A DNA stretch of 33,665 bases, from positions 1 through 33,665 of the IMG/VR virus record IMGVR_UViG_3300029448_000189; one strand, written 5' to 3'. The translations under genes were made by a program, and so were the position numbers. Numbering within the stretch: position 1 is the first letter of the stretch; the number at the start of each line of letters is the position of its first letter. Shown piece after piece: positions 13,603-22,688 of the stretch. Origin of the DNA: a virus. The notes under the pieces are model-generated. The model was not told the origin of the DNA, did not search any database, and was given only the letters and a program-made list of their open reading frames with translations.

Positions 13603-14076
13603 TCAGCCATTTATTGCAGCTTTTTTAATACCAGAAGTCGACTTATTTTTGCCTTGTCGACCATCAGTCGCCAAAATAATCGACTCCATAGCTTCTTTTA
13701 AACTATCAATAGAATTAGTTGATTTCATAATTTCGTCCTTTATCGTGATTTGTGCAGTTTGACAATCAGAAAAGGCTTTGAAGCATATAGTCTGGTATTC
13801 AAGATTAACCATTGCGATTATATCTATTTCATTCTTTTTATAATGTCTTCCTGTGGTGGTAATGCCTTTGCGAATATCAAACCGCCAATTCTTTTTTCTC
13901 TTCTCTATATGTGTGACTGTTTTAACTTGGCATCTATATAGTTTGTGTTTCCATTCAAAGATTACATCGGCATGGGATGTATGAGGCATTATTGTAACGG
14001 TGTCTGATTCTCTCGCCAGAACTGAGCAGGTTAGGTATTCACCACTCCTACCTATTCGCTCCGATCTGCGTGTCAT
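13603..14076 (-). CDS. PD-(D/E)XK endonuclease-like protein, 157 aa
   Basis: The pattern SERIGRSGEYLTCSVLA (E13), HADVIFEW (D37) and YRCQVKTV (Q50, K52) is that of a PD-(D/E)XK endonuclease in which Gln replaces the usual acidic residue before the lysine. The rest is basic and beta-rich, with a Lys/Gly-rich tail. It begins 11 nt after the last structural gene with no good ribosome site, and stops 12 nt before the tRNA fragment. It is thus the last late-strand gene before attP, the classic spot for cargo genes. A role in host DNA breakdown, exclusion of other phages or homing are all possible; none is shown. Confidence 0.7.
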   Translation of the reverse strand: MTRRSERIGRSGEYLTCSVLARESDTVTIMPHTSHADVIFEWKHKLYRCQVKTVTHIEKRKKNWRFDIRKGITTTGRHYKKNEIDIIAMVNLEYQTICFKAFSDCQTAQITIKDEIMKSTNSIDSLKEAMESIILATDGRQGKNKSTSGIKKAAING

Positions 14077-14087
14077 GGTATGTCATG

Positions 14088-16049
14088 TTAGTTTAGTAAA
14101 CCTTCCTCTACTGATGGAACTAATGGTTGTACTGCTAACATTCCAGGTGTTACACCTTGAGGCAATTGTTGCATTGACTCTGGTAAAAACTGTTTAAATC
14201 TATCCATCAATTCTTTAACTTTAGCTGTATTAGATTGACTTGCCTCTTTAACCAATTGTTTATTAAATGGGGTGGCTAGAAATTTATTAACCAAATATAG
14301 CATACCTATTCCAGGAACTCCTGCACCCGCACCTGTTGCTCCAATAACAGCAGATGGGCCAATATTTGAGGCTGCCCTCAAAGCACCTGATCTCATTATA
14401 AATGTGTTTACATCTGGCAAGACTTCTGGGAATTGTTTTAATGCTCCTAAGAAGTTTGATAAATCTTTAATACTTGTATTTTTGTAAGTTTTTAATAATT
14501 CTTCTGTTGCTTCATATTTCAAGCTGCCAGGGTTTGATAAACCAAGCTCATCAAATAGTTTATTAAAGTCTCCACCATCAGGTTTAATGTATTTTTTAAA
14601 CACATCGTCTAAATAACTACCAGCTAATCTATTAACATTATTATCACCAATTAAATTTCTTAACTCTCTTACAGCTTCTGGACTTTTATTTTGACCAAAA
14701 GTTCTGTTATATAAATCCTCTATTCTTGCTGTTGGAGGTCTGCCAATACCAGGCCTTAAAGCCCCTCTTCCCAATGCTTTTTGGAACTCTTTACCAGTTT
14801 TGTTTTCAACTTTTTGCATAAATTGATTAAACATTTTGTCACCAGCAGCATACAAGCGACCAGCTTCGTCACTTGGATTTCTTAATTGTTTTTTCATTGT
14901 ATCTAGTAAAGCATTTGATGTTCTATAAGCATAATTATTTGGAACATCTGATTTAGCTGGATCATATTTTTTTGATAAATCTGTTAATCTTGTATCTAAA
15001 GCTCTTACATCTACAAATTTTATTTTATTTCCTTTATTTAATTTTAGTTCATCAAGTAAATCTACTATCTCTTTTGGAGCATCTGTAAATTTGCTTGGTG
15101 AGGTAACTCTATTTGCGGTATTTGCTAAAGGATTCATATCAAAAAAATTACCCTTTGCCCTATTTATAGAGTCTGCTTTTTTATAAATTTTATTATAAGA
15201 TTTTTTCCAAATATTAAAATTTTCTAACCCAACCTCTTTTATTAAATCTGACCTTTCAGACTCCGTTAATGGTTTAAGTTTTGCAGATGGAGATATTCTT
15301 TTTTCTAATGCTGTATTGACTTGTGAAAAAACATTTTCTAATTGTTTTCTTCCAGGATTACCAACCAAAGGCATCCTGCTTGTTAAATTATATGAACCTT
15401 GTATTAATGGGCTTGATGAGGCTTGCCCTAAAGATAGTTCTATACCTTCATTGCCTAATATTTTTGCTTTTTGAACAGCATCATCTGTTATACCAAGTCC
15501 TCTCTCAACAAGACCAACGCCTTTCTCAGAACTAGGTATTGATGTTTTGATTTTGTCAGATACTTTTTGACCACCCTGAATAGTCTTTCTTATCAAGGGT
15601 GAAAGTGTTTTACCGACAACTGGTACTGCTGCTGTTAATCCAGAGTCAATAGCACCTGTTATCGCCGCATCTGTTAATCTTTCTTTTGTTGTTGGAGATG
15701 GCATATCAGGAGATAATAAATCACCCAAAAAATCAGATGCTAAAGACATGGTAGCTGAACCACCACCAGCACCAGCTACAGCCCCAGGAGGGCCGCCAGC
15801 AAGTCCACCACCAATAGCTCCGCCAATACCGCCTATAACTTCAAGAGTTGGCTCTACCCATTTTGGCAATCTTCCAGGATATTCGTTTTCACCAATAAGA
15901 CCAAGTTCAATACCAGCTTCCCTTGTTTTGGCATAATATGTTTTAGCGTCTATTTTACCTTCTTTTAGATAACGACTACCTTCTAATTTTACTTGTTCAA
16001 AAAGTTTTTTAGCTTCTTCTTTTTGTTTAAGCTCTTGTAATGTAGCCAT
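14088..16049 (-). CDS. Large ejection-type internal virion protein, 653 aa
   Basis: This is the largest of three consecutive proteins at the tail end of the structural operon, in the place of podovirus DNA-ejection proteins that leave the head with the DNA and form a channel. Two Gly/Ala-rich hydrophobic stretches can be seen, one near residues 71-105 (IGGIGGAIGGGLAGG) and one near the C-terminus (IGATGAGAGVPGIGMLYLV). The region between is long, basic and helical. Length and composition fit an ejection protein (P22 gp16/gp20-like in role), but similarity to a named family was not established by eye. Confidence 0.65.
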   Translation of the reverse strand: MATLQELKQKEEAKKLFEQVKLEGSRYLKEGKIDAKTYYAKTREAGIELGLIGENEYPGRLPKWVEPTLEVIGGIGGAIGGGLAGGPPGAVAGAGGGSATMSLASDFLGDLLSPDMPSPTTKERLTDAAITGAIDSGLTAAVPVVGKTLSPLIRKTIQGGQKVSDKIKTSIPSSEKGVGLVERGLGITDDAVQKAKILGNEGIELSLGQASSSPLIQGSYNLTSRMPLVGNPGRKQLENVFSQVNTALEKRISPSAKLKPLTESERSDLIKEVGLENFNIWKKSYNKIYKKADSINRAKGNFFDMNPLANTANRVTSPSKFTDAPKEIVDLLDELKLNKGNKIKFVDVRALDTRLTDLSKKYDPAKSDVPNNYAYRTSNALLDTMKKQLRNPSDEAGRLYAAGDKMFNQFMQKVENKTGKEFQKALGRGALRPGIGRPPTARIEDLYNRTFGQNKSPEAVRELRNLIGDNNVNRLAGSYLDDVFKKYIKPDGGDFNKLFDELGLSNPGSLKYEATEELLKTYKNTSIKDLSNFLGALKQFPEVLPDVNTFIMRSGALRAASNIGPSAVIGATGAGAGVPGIGMLYLVNKFLATPFNKQLVKEASQSNTAKVKELMDRFKQFLPESMQQLPQGVTPGMLAVQPLVPSVEEGLLN

Positions 16050-17141
16050 TTATTCTGTTACGCCAAAAAATGGGCCAAATTGTCCTGTCATTTGTCCTGA
16101 GTCCTTGCCCTCAGAAACAATATCTAAACTTGTTGATTCATCTTTTTTTAAGTTTCCAATTACCGTTTCTAAATCTTTAAGTAAAAAAGATGTGCTTTTG
16201 TATTCGTTTTGCAGGGTAAGTAAATCTGTTCCTTCAAACATTCCACTATTTATATTTTCTTCTAACTCTGCTTTTCCTTGATCTAAAACTCTTTTAATTT
16301 CTGCATATTTTTGCATCGCATCAAATTCTGAAGTGTAAGTTCCCATTGGAAGTAACGCATCAATTCTTTGGTTTAAATAAACACTAGGTCTTCCAGAATA
16401 TTGATTTACAAATCTTTCTCTAAGATTTTCATTCAAAATACCCTTAGAGTTTATAGCAGCATTTGTTTCTTTGGCAGGAGTTCCAAATATAGGGCCTACT
16501 GTTTTATTAACAGCGTTATCTATTGTATCTTTTAAACCAAATGCCTGGTCTATTGATTGTAAGCCTTCAGATGGAACATATTGTGATTCTACTTCTTTTT
16601 GTAAGTCTTCAAAAGATTTAAAGCCATCAGGCTCTACATCTCTTAACTCAATAATATCTTTTGCCTTCATGCCAGCATTTGTAAATAAATTAATTTCTCT
16701 ATCGCTAAATCCTGCATTCTTTAAACCTTTCATTGTTCTTAGTTCTTCTAAACCTGCTGCTTCAGCAGCTAGTTGTTGTTGCTGATATTGAAATGCAGCA
16801 TTAGGACCAAAGGTTTTATAAATTTTTTGTTGCTCTGGACTCATGGCATTAATTGCTTTTTCCTGCTCTGCTTTTGCTTTAGCATTTTCTTGATCTATTT
16901 TTCTTTGTCTAATCATATTAGATGTAGCAGACAATCTTTGTGGATTTTCTGATTCAATAGCTGAAGCCATCATAAGAGAATCTAAAAATCTTTGCATACC
17001 TTGATTTCTAAATCTTTTTTTATCTTCATCGGAAAGTGATGCTATTTGTGTTGGGTCTGCATTAAACACAGTTCCGCCTTGACCAAGACTGGTAAAGGCG
17101 TTTCCTATTTTATTACCAAAGTTTGAAAATATATTTGCCAT
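16050..17141 (-). CDS. Putative internal virion / ejection protein, 363 aa
   Basis: This soluble, helical protein has a Gln/Ala-rich middle (AAFQYQQQQLAAEAAGLEEL, about residues 114-133) and a charged coiled segment before it (RQRKIDQENAKAKAEQEKA). It lies immediately before the 653-aa protein with no spacing (its stop is adjacent to that gene's start) and after the 410-aa Gln-rich protein. The composition and order match sets of three ejection proteins in podoviruses. No catalytic motif is seen. Confidence 0.6.
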   Translation of the reverse strand: MANIFSNFGNKIGNAFTSLGQGGTVFNADPTQIASLSDEDKKRFRNQGMQRFLDSLMMASAIESENPQRLSATSNMIRQRKIDQENAKAKAEQEKAINAMSPEQQKIYKTFGPNAAFQYQQQQLAAEAAGLEELRTMKGLKNAGFSDREINLFTNAGMKAKDIIELRDVEPDGFKSFEDLQKEVESQYVPSEGLQSIDQAFGLKDTIDNAVNKTVGPIFGTPAKETNAAINSKGILNENLRERFVNQYSGRPSVYLNQRIDALLPMGTYTSEFDAMQKYAEIKRVLDQGKAELEENINSGMFEGTDLLTLQNEYKSTSFLLKDLETVIGNLKKDESTSLDIVSEGKDSGQMTGQFGPFFGVTE

Positions 17142-17150
17142 AATTATCTC

Positions 17151-18383
17151 CTAACCAAATGGACTATATCCAAGTCCACCAAATATTGAAGCTACTGAAC
17201 CTATTTGACTTAACGTGCTAGGATTGTTGCTTGATGTAACATTACTCTGTGTAGGCAACGCACTAACACCTTGAGCCAATAGACCAAGTTGTTGTGGGCC
17301 GTAACCAATAGCTCGTAAGAACTCGTTGTAACCAGCATCCATTCCAGCTTGTTGTAGTCCTTGCTGTTGACCACCGATACCAGATAACATTCCAAGACTT
17401 CTGTATTGGTCGCTTAATTGGTTTCCTAATAAACCAGCTTGAAATTGTCTGTTTTGCATATCCAGTCCTGGTCGCATAAATGCAGCTCTGTTTTGTGCAT
17501 CTAAGTTTGCCATATTCATTTGGTTATCAAACTGTCCTTGCTGTAAACCAAATCTGTTTGTAGCATCTTGATCTGAAGCAAATCTACTTGCATCTAATCT
17601 TGCTTGATTTTGTGCTATATCACCAAGTAAACCTTGACCAGCTAATCCTGCCTGTTGACCATAACCAGCATTAGCCATTGCAACTTGTCTGTCTGCATCT
17701 GACATAAATTGTTGTGCTGATAAGTCTCTGCCTATGTCTTGACCAGCTAAACTTGTCGCTTTATCAAAGCCCTGTGAACGTAAGCTAGATGCAAGATTAC
17801 CAGCTCTATCTGCAAAGTTTCTATTTGTTTCTGCTTCTAATATAGCTGAACGTGAACCACCAAATGCACCTCTGCCTATAGCTGCATCTTGGTCACTTTG
17901 TATTTGCATTTGTCTTGCTCGGTTTAAATCACTTAATGTGTTGTCTATAACTTGTGATTGAAATGGGTTTTGGTATGCACCTAAATTTGTGTCTAATAAA
18001 GATGTGGGTTTTACATCTCTTACATCGCCACGATTAACCGAAGCTCCACCAAACATATTTATTGGTGCAATATTAGATGCTTGTTGCATTGCTGCTGGTT
18101 GCAGTTGTGTTGATGTCCCAGTGCGAGGTGATACGGTTGGTGCAGACATATTAGCTAGATTGTTTAGTCCTTGTCTAGGATTAAAACCCATTGATTGATT
18201 AAACATATTTCTTGTTGCATCAAATCCTTGTAATTGATCTGGATTAAATCCAGCTACTCTTGCACCCGTATATGGTATAAAAGGTTGTTCAGCTATACCT
18301 TGAGCCTTACCATAAAGGTCTTCATAGATAGCCATTTGTGTTGGATCGGTTGTTGTTGTAGTTGTGCTTTTTCCTTTACTCAT
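17151..18383 (-). CDS. Gln/Ala/Gly-rich internal virion-type protein, 410 aa
   Basis: The protein starts with a low-complexity segment (MSKGKSTTTTTTDPTQ) and is rich in Gln, Asn, Gly and Ala throughout, with repeated QxxL/GxxxQ helices (QQAGLAGQGLLGDIAQNQAR). It lacks membrane spans. I recognise similar proteins from marine podovirus genomes at the same place, next to the other internal virion proteins. It probably belongs to the ejectosome or lines the tail lumen. It overlaps the upstream GNAT-like gene by 4 nt. Confidence 0.6.
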   Translation of the reverse strand: MSKGKSTTTTTTDPTQMAIYEDLYGKAQGIAEQPFIPYTGARVAGFNPDQLQGFDATRNMFNQSMGFNPRQGLNNLANMSAPTVSPRTGTSTQLQPAAMQQASNIAPINMFGGASVNRGDVRDVKPTSLLDTNLGAYQNPFQSQVIDNTLSDLNRARQMQIQSDQDAAIGRGAFGGSRSAILEAETNRNFADRAGNLASSLRSQGFDKATSLAGQDIGRDLSAQQFMSDADRQVAMANAGYGQQAGLAGQGLLGDIAQNQARLDASRFASDQDATNRFGLQQGQFDNQMNMANLDAQNRAAFMRPGLDMQNRQFQAGLLGNQLSDQYRSLGMLSGIGGQQQGLQQAGMDAGYNEFLRAIGYGPQQLGLLAQGVSALPTQSNVTSSNNPSTLSQIGSVASIFGGLGYSPFG

Positions 18384-18805
18384 AATTCTTTTCTAACCAG
18401 ATATTCTTGGTCAAAGCCAAGATGTTTTATTTTGCGTAGCCAGCCTTTACGACCACCACCATAAATTCTTTTGCATCCAAAATGTTTTGCAAATTGTTCA
18501 AAGCTAGGTAACATTGCTTCTAGCTCTTTGTAGTCACCACCACAGAATAATAAATTCATTACCTTTACTCTGGGGTATTCTACAAACTCTGTTATCATTA
18601 CAGAGTTCTTACCAGGCCATATATGAAACATTCCTTGGCCTATTTTTTCTTTAATATCAGTTAAATTATACATATCTTGGTGCTTTATTGCACGAATAAT
18701 ATGATGCTCTAACCTGTCAAACTCTACTTCCCAGTCTTCTTTAGACTGTTGCGGAGGTGGAGAGTGTTCCGTCGTCTGCGACATTGACCTTATATTTTGT
18801 TCCAT
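18380..18805 (-). CDS. GNAT-like acetyltransferase-fold protein, 141 aa
   Basis: The central segments FHIWPGKNSVMITEF and VMNLLFCGGDYKELEAMLP, followed by FAKHFGCKRIYGGGRKGWLRK, resemble a small phage protein of GNAT fold often found beside tail genes. GGTGAG precedes ATG 18805, which overlaps the upstream gene by 65 nt; ATG 18784 is an alternative. The N-terminus is Pro/Gln-rich. If active it would acetylate an amine using acetyl-CoA, but the substrate is unknown and a non-enzymatic virion role is possible. Confidence 0.6.
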   Translation of the reverse strand: MEQNIRSMSQTTEHSPPPQQSKEDWEVEFDRLEHHIIRAIKHQDMYNLTDIKEKIGQGMFHIWPGKNSVMITEFVEYPRVKVMNLLFCGGDYKELEAMLPSFEQFAKHFGCKRIYGGGRKGWLRKIKHLGFDQEYLVRKEL

Positions 18806-18968
18806 TTGGACTCACCAATACTAATTCGGTGGCATCACCACCATTGACTTGTATTCTTTCACCTTTATTAAAAGTAATACCTGTTTGATATTCTACTTCT
18901 GATATTAAATAATTTAAGTAATTTGTATCAAAGCTTTCACCTGGTCTTGTAAGTGTTTTTCTTGCCAC
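18741..18968 (-). CDS. Hypothetical protein with GTG start, 75 aa
   Basis: The start codon is GTG at 18968, sharing its first G with the TAG stop of the gp10-like gene (TAGTG), which supports coupled translation. The product is a small beta-rich protein (IQVNGGDATELVLVSPNGTK) of the kind found between tail genes. No family is recognised. The C-terminal third overlaps the GNAT-like gene. Confidence 0.65.
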   Translation of the reverse strand: MARKTLTRPGESFDTNYLNYLISEVEYQTGITFNKGERIQVNGGDATELVLVSPNGTKYKVNVADDGTLSTSATV

Positions 18969-20467
18969 TACCTACGACCTCTGTTTCTTAAATCTAATCG
19001 TATATTACCAACCTGAAATTGTTGATTGGTTGTGCCAGTAACTTTCATACGAACTTGTCTGGCTGTAAATCTTGCATCGGTGTATCCATCACTATTAAAA
19101 GTAAAGTTACCAAAGTTTGTTTCTGCTCCGAGTGGTGTAAATCTTCCTGTAAAACTTATAACAACACCAGGTAATGTATTTGCTTCTTCATCAGGTAGTA
19201 TTTGATTACATTGCACATAGTTATCACCGTTACCTATTTCGATAGGTCCTGATTGTGCGTAAGGAACTGCACCACCTAAATTCTCTGAATTACTTAATGT
19301 AGTGCTATCGTGCTGATAAACATTACCACTTGAATCACATGCAATAGGATAATCAAATACACCTTGGTCTATCCAACATCCTCTATCCATCTGACCTATT
19401 GACCAAACATTATCAACATAATTCCATATCACATATTTGTTTGGTGTTTGCTGATCGTCTCCTGTTGGGAAAAACCACCATATCTCATTAAAGTTAGAGT
19501 TATGACCACCGCAAGAAATACGTCTATATTGATATGTAAGATTATCAAAAACAGTATCACTTACATCACACTTAATTTCTTTAACAGAACCGTCAAATAC
19601 AAAGAAAGAGTTTTCACCCATCCATGCTAAGAAGTTACCAGCAGTAACAGTCGTTCTTGGACTTACAGCCTTACAGTTAGTACCAGCATCTTGTATGCCA
19701 TATATAAAAGGAGAACCTGTGTAATACATTCTTGCAATACCTGTATCGGTAAAGATAATAATATCTGTTTGCCATTTAATAGCACTTAATGCTGTACCGC
19801 CTGTTGGTATCTGTAAATCACCAGCGGTGTTCGTTGCTGCGGCTGTCCATGTAGTGCTTGCTTCTCTGGATGACCATTGTACTTTTCTTGGGTCGCCGCC
19901 TGCTCCTAAAGCTACGACATGACGTTCATTGGTTACTAAAATACTAGAACAGTTAATAGGAGAGTTTGCTAGTTGCGCTCCTATTGTAGAAGGTGAGGTA
20001 GGCGACCATTTATAAATCTTGCCATCACTTGCACAGCAGAAAAGTAAGTCTTCACCAAAGTTATCAAATGACCATGATTTAGAATCAAAGAATAATCCAG
20101 ATTGACTTCTAGCATCACCGTAGTCTTCTACATCATAGTGATATGCACCATAGCCAAGTGGGTCAGTTGTTTGGTCAGAAACAAAACCAGAAGGAGTTAT
20201 GTCATACCAAGTTCCATCATGGTTGACATAAATCTTTTGTCTTGTTCCTACGGCTAAAACTTTTTTACCAGAGTTAGTAATGTACGCAAACATTCCTGTT
20301 GGCGTTCCAGTTAAAGCTGTTTCTCTTATTTTTTCCCAACCGCCAATAGGTCGTAAATAACCATTTTGAAAACGAACTAAATCGCTGTCAACCCAGCGAC
20401 CTTTGTTACTGTAATCAGTTCCGTTAGTTGCAACACCAGCGGGAGGGGTGATTGGCAACAACGGCAT
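18968..20467 (-). CDS. P22 gp10-like head-closure / tail-hub protein, 499 aa
   Basis: The N-terminus (MPLLPITPPAGVATNGTDY, then NKGRWVDSDLVRF and LRPIGGWEKI) is the signature of P22 gp10-type packaged-DNA stabilisation proteins, which form a ring under the portal and gp4 and keep the DNA inside. The body is a string of beta strands with many Trp/Gly (propeller-like), and the length is close to that of gp10. It follows the S74 fibre gene by one base. The assignment strongly supports a short-tailed virion. Confidence 0.85.
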   Translation of the reverse strand: MPLLPITPPAGVATNGTDYSNKGRWVDSDLVRFQNGYLRPIGGWEKIRETALTGTPTGMFAYITNSGKKVLAVGTRQKIYVNHDGTWYDITPSGFVSDQTTDPLGYGAYHYDVEDYGDARSQSGLFFDSKSWSFDNFGEDLLFCCASDGKIYKWSPTSPSTIGAQLANSPINCSSILVTNERHVVALGAGGDPRKVQWSSREASTTWTAAATNTAGDLQIPTGGTALSAIKWQTDIIIFTDTGIARMYYTGSPFIYGIQDAGTNCKAVSPRTTVTAGNFLAWMGENSFFVFDGSVKEIKCDVSDTVFDNLTYQYRRISCGGHNSNFNEIWWFFPTGDDQQTPNKYVIWNYVDNVWSIGQMDRGCWIDQGVFDYPIACDSSGNVYQHDSTTLSNSENLGGAVPYAQSGPIEIGNGDNYVQCNQILPDEEANTLPGVVISFTGRFTPLGAETNFGNFTFNSDGYTDARFTARQVRMKVTGTTNQQFQVGNIRLDLRNRGRR

Positions 20468-20468
20468 A

Positions 20469-22340
20469 TTAGTTCTCCAATGCTTCTACTTTAGCTTCTA
20501 AAGTTTCTATTTTTGTTATTGCTTCTTGTAAGGCTTTTATAGCTTTCATATAAAGTATTGAATATTTTACTGTTTTGTATGATTTAATATCACCAATATT
20601 TTTATCGCCATTTATAACCTCAAGGTCTGTTTCAGTATATAAAACTTCATTTTCAACCAATCCATTCATATTAGATGCTTCTAATTCTTGAGCTACAACT
20701 CCCAACATTTTTGGATTGTTTTCATCTGATAATAAATCAGATTTGAATTTAAAATTTTTAACCTTTACATTTTTAATATCATTCCATTGTGAAGGTGCGT
20801 CAGTTATTTGTTCTTTTATTCTTTCATCTGAAAAAGCACCGTAGCTATTAGTTCTACTTTTAACATTTCCAGCAGACGTTACCTCAAACTTTGTTTCATC
20901 TGTTGAAGAATGAGATGACCTTAATAAAATTAATGAAACACCACCACTTGTAGTGCTATTGTTACAAAGAAAAGAAGGTTGAGAGCTTGGTATTACAACA
21001 CCTGGGGCTGAGCCTGTGCTTGCTGTTATCGTATTAAATAAAGCATTACCATCACTATCAATGCGGAGTCTTTCTGTGCCGTTAACATCAAATTGCATTG
21101 AGTCGTCTGGGTGGTTATATTTGATTTTACCTTTAGTTGAACCATCAAAGAAAGCAATAATACCTGAAGTTGTTGAAGGCGACTGTATTTTAAATGTAGG
21201 GTTGGCACTACCGTTAATATGAAGTAACTCGCTTGGACTGGTCGTTCCTATACCCAATTGCCCCGCCGTATCAAGACGCATTCTTTCTGAAGTAGTAGAA
21301 CCATCACTAAAATCAAAAGTTAAATTAGCTTCATCAAGAGCAATGTCATAACGGACATTTACATTACCACTACCGTCTGTCTCAGCAAGTCTTAAGGTTG
21401 CGTGTGAGTCTGCACCTGAAGTTGAAGTATCTCTAATAGTTAATATTGGGTCTGCACCAACTAAATCAAGAATTGAATCAGGACTATCGGTGCCAATTCC
21501 AACGTTGCCTGCACTATTAATAGTAAATCTAGCATTAGTTCCAAGAGCATCATTATCTGCAATTTCAAAAGTAGTACTATTAGTACCTATTGAAAAAGTG
21601 TTGTTTGCTGAAGCAAATTTAATCTGAGGGTCTCCACTACTAGCATTTATTTCTACTGTTCCTGTTGCACCAATATCACGAGTAAACTCTGCAAGAGCTA
21701 TTCCACCATTACCACCTGTAACTTTTAATCCAGTAGTAGCAGCATCTTGGTCAATTCTTAATTTTGCATCAGGACTATCGGTGCCAATTCCAACGTTGCC
21801 TGATGAGTCTATTCTCATGCGTTCAATTGCACGTTCACCTTCTGGTGTGGAACCAGTTGCTGCTGTAGCAAAAACAAGTTCTCCGGCTTGTCCTATAGAG
21901 TCTGCTGCACGAGCTTCAATAAAAGCTGCAACGTTTGGACCTTTTGCTGAAGGGTCTGTATTATAAAACTCAATACCAGCAAAGTTTGCGTCAGCAACAT
22001 TTCCAGATTGACCAGAAATACGCAAATAACTTTCTGAATTAGTATCGCTAATAATTTCAAGAGTTCTCTGAGGACTGGTCGTTCCAATTCCAACGTTGCC
22101 TGTAGTTGTTAAACCTGTAGCTGATAAAGTTGTAAATGATCCTGCGGCTGCTGTAGTACCACCAATGACAGAACTATCAATGACTGCTCCGTCTAAGTTT
22201 AATGCTATTGATGTACCATTGGAAGCAAAGATTGCATCAAGTGTATCGAGGTCAGCGTTTAGCTTTGTTCCCCAGGTATTAGTAGATGCGCCTACTTCTG
22301 GTTTTGTTAAATTTAAGTTTGTTGTAAATGTGTCTGCCAT
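20469..22340 (-). CDS. Tail fibre with C-terminal S74 intramolecular chaperone, 623 aa
   Basis: This would be a receptor-binding fibre. Residues 1-40 ([20 protein letters not shown], then [18 protein letters not shown]) are shared with the second fibre and are probably the virion anchor. The shaft carries at least four NVGIGT/DSP units (for example [16 protein letters not shown]), the usual marine-fibre repeat. From about residue 504, [11 protein letters not shown] starts a Peptidase_S74 domain, with S504 and K509 as the likely Ser-Lys catalytic pair that cleaves the chaperone after trimerisation, and a coiled coil at the end ([17 protein letters not shown]). A 35-bp exact DNA repeat occurs inside the shaft (21477-21511, 21768-21802). 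Confidence 0.88.
   Translation of the reverse strand: MADTFTTNLNLTKPEVGASTNTWGTKLNADLDTLDAIFASNGTSIALNLDGAVIDSSVIGGTTAAAGSFTTLSATGLTTTGNVGIGTTSPQRTLEIISDTNSESYLRISGQSGNVADANFAGIEFYNTDPSAKGPNVAAFIEARAADSIGQAGELVFATAATGSTPEGERAIERMRIDSSGNVGIGTDSPDAKLRIDQDAATTGLKVTGGNGGIALAEFTRDIGATGTVEINASSGDPQIKFASANNTFSIGTNSTTFEIADNDALGTNARFTINSAGNVGIGTDSPDSILDLVGADPILTIRDTSTSGADSHATLRLAETDGSGNVNVRYDIALDEANLTFDFSDGSTTSERMRLDTAGQLGIGTTSPSELLHINGSANPTFKIQSPSTTSGIIAFFDGSTKGKIKYNHPDDSMQFDVNGTERLRIDSDGNALFNTITASTGSAPGVVIPSSQPSFLCNNSTTSGGVSLILLRSSHSSTDETKFEVTSAGNVKSRTNSYGAFSDERIKEQITDAPSQWNDIKNVKVKNFKFKSDLLSDENNPKMLGVVAQELEASNMNGLVENEVLYTETDLEVINGDKNIGDIKSYKTVKYSILYMKAIKALQEAITKIETLEAKVEALEN
21477..21511. repeat. 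35-bp exact repeat in fibre gene, copy 1
   Basis: This copy is identical to 21768-21802 and encodes the [10 protein letters not shown] shaft motif. A diverged third version lies at about 22069-22102. Such in-frame repeats can recombine to lengthen or shorten the fibre. Confidence 0.8.
21768..21802. repeat. 35-bp exact repeat in fibre gene, copy 2
   Basis: This is the second exact copy of the repeat at 21477-21511; the starts are 291 bp apart, a multiple of three, so recombination between them would keep the frame. Confidence 0.8.
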
Positions 22341-22359
22341 AATATTCTACTTTGTTAAT

Positions 22360-22677
22360 CTAGGTTTTAGGATGTGCAGATTTAATTTCTGCTATCTTAT
22401 CCGCCCAAGTTGTTGTTCCGTTTACAGAATCCCAATACTGCATGTCTAGTTGTTCTTCTATACTAGGATATTTTTTTATTCTTTCTCTAGCGTATTCTTG
22501 ATTGTCCCAATCAGCTTGTAACTCTATAATTTTTGCATCTATTTCTTCATCTGTTGGTTTGTCATCAATGTCTTGTAACCATCTTAAAGTTGGTGTTCCA
22601 TCAATATCTTCTACGACATATTCTATTCCAAATTCGTATTCTGGTTTTAAGTTATGTATTGCTGTTGCTATATCCAT
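22360..22677 (-). CDS. Tail-fibre assembly chaperone-like protein, 105 aa
   Basis: The C-terminal half, YARERIKKYPSIEEQLDMQYWD, is the typical XkdW-type/phage tail-fibre-accessory motif (YPSxxEQLDMLYWD), and it ends in a short helix (WADKIAEIKSAHP). The first half is beta-rich and acidic. It lies between the two fibre genes, so it probably helps fold or attach them. It could also be a small structural protein. Confidence 0.75.
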   Translation of the reverse strand: MDIATAIHNLKPEYEFGIEYVVEDIDGTPTLRWLQDIDDKPTDEEIDAKIIELQADWDNQEYARERIKKYPSIEEQLDMQYWDSVNGTTTWADKIAEIKSAHPKT

Positions 22678-22688
22678 ATTTTATTCCT

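Noticed and set aside
14088-18383. T7-type RNA polymerase or DNA polymerase in the large unassigned ORFs
   Set aside because: No polymerase motifs are present; composition is that of internal virion proteins.
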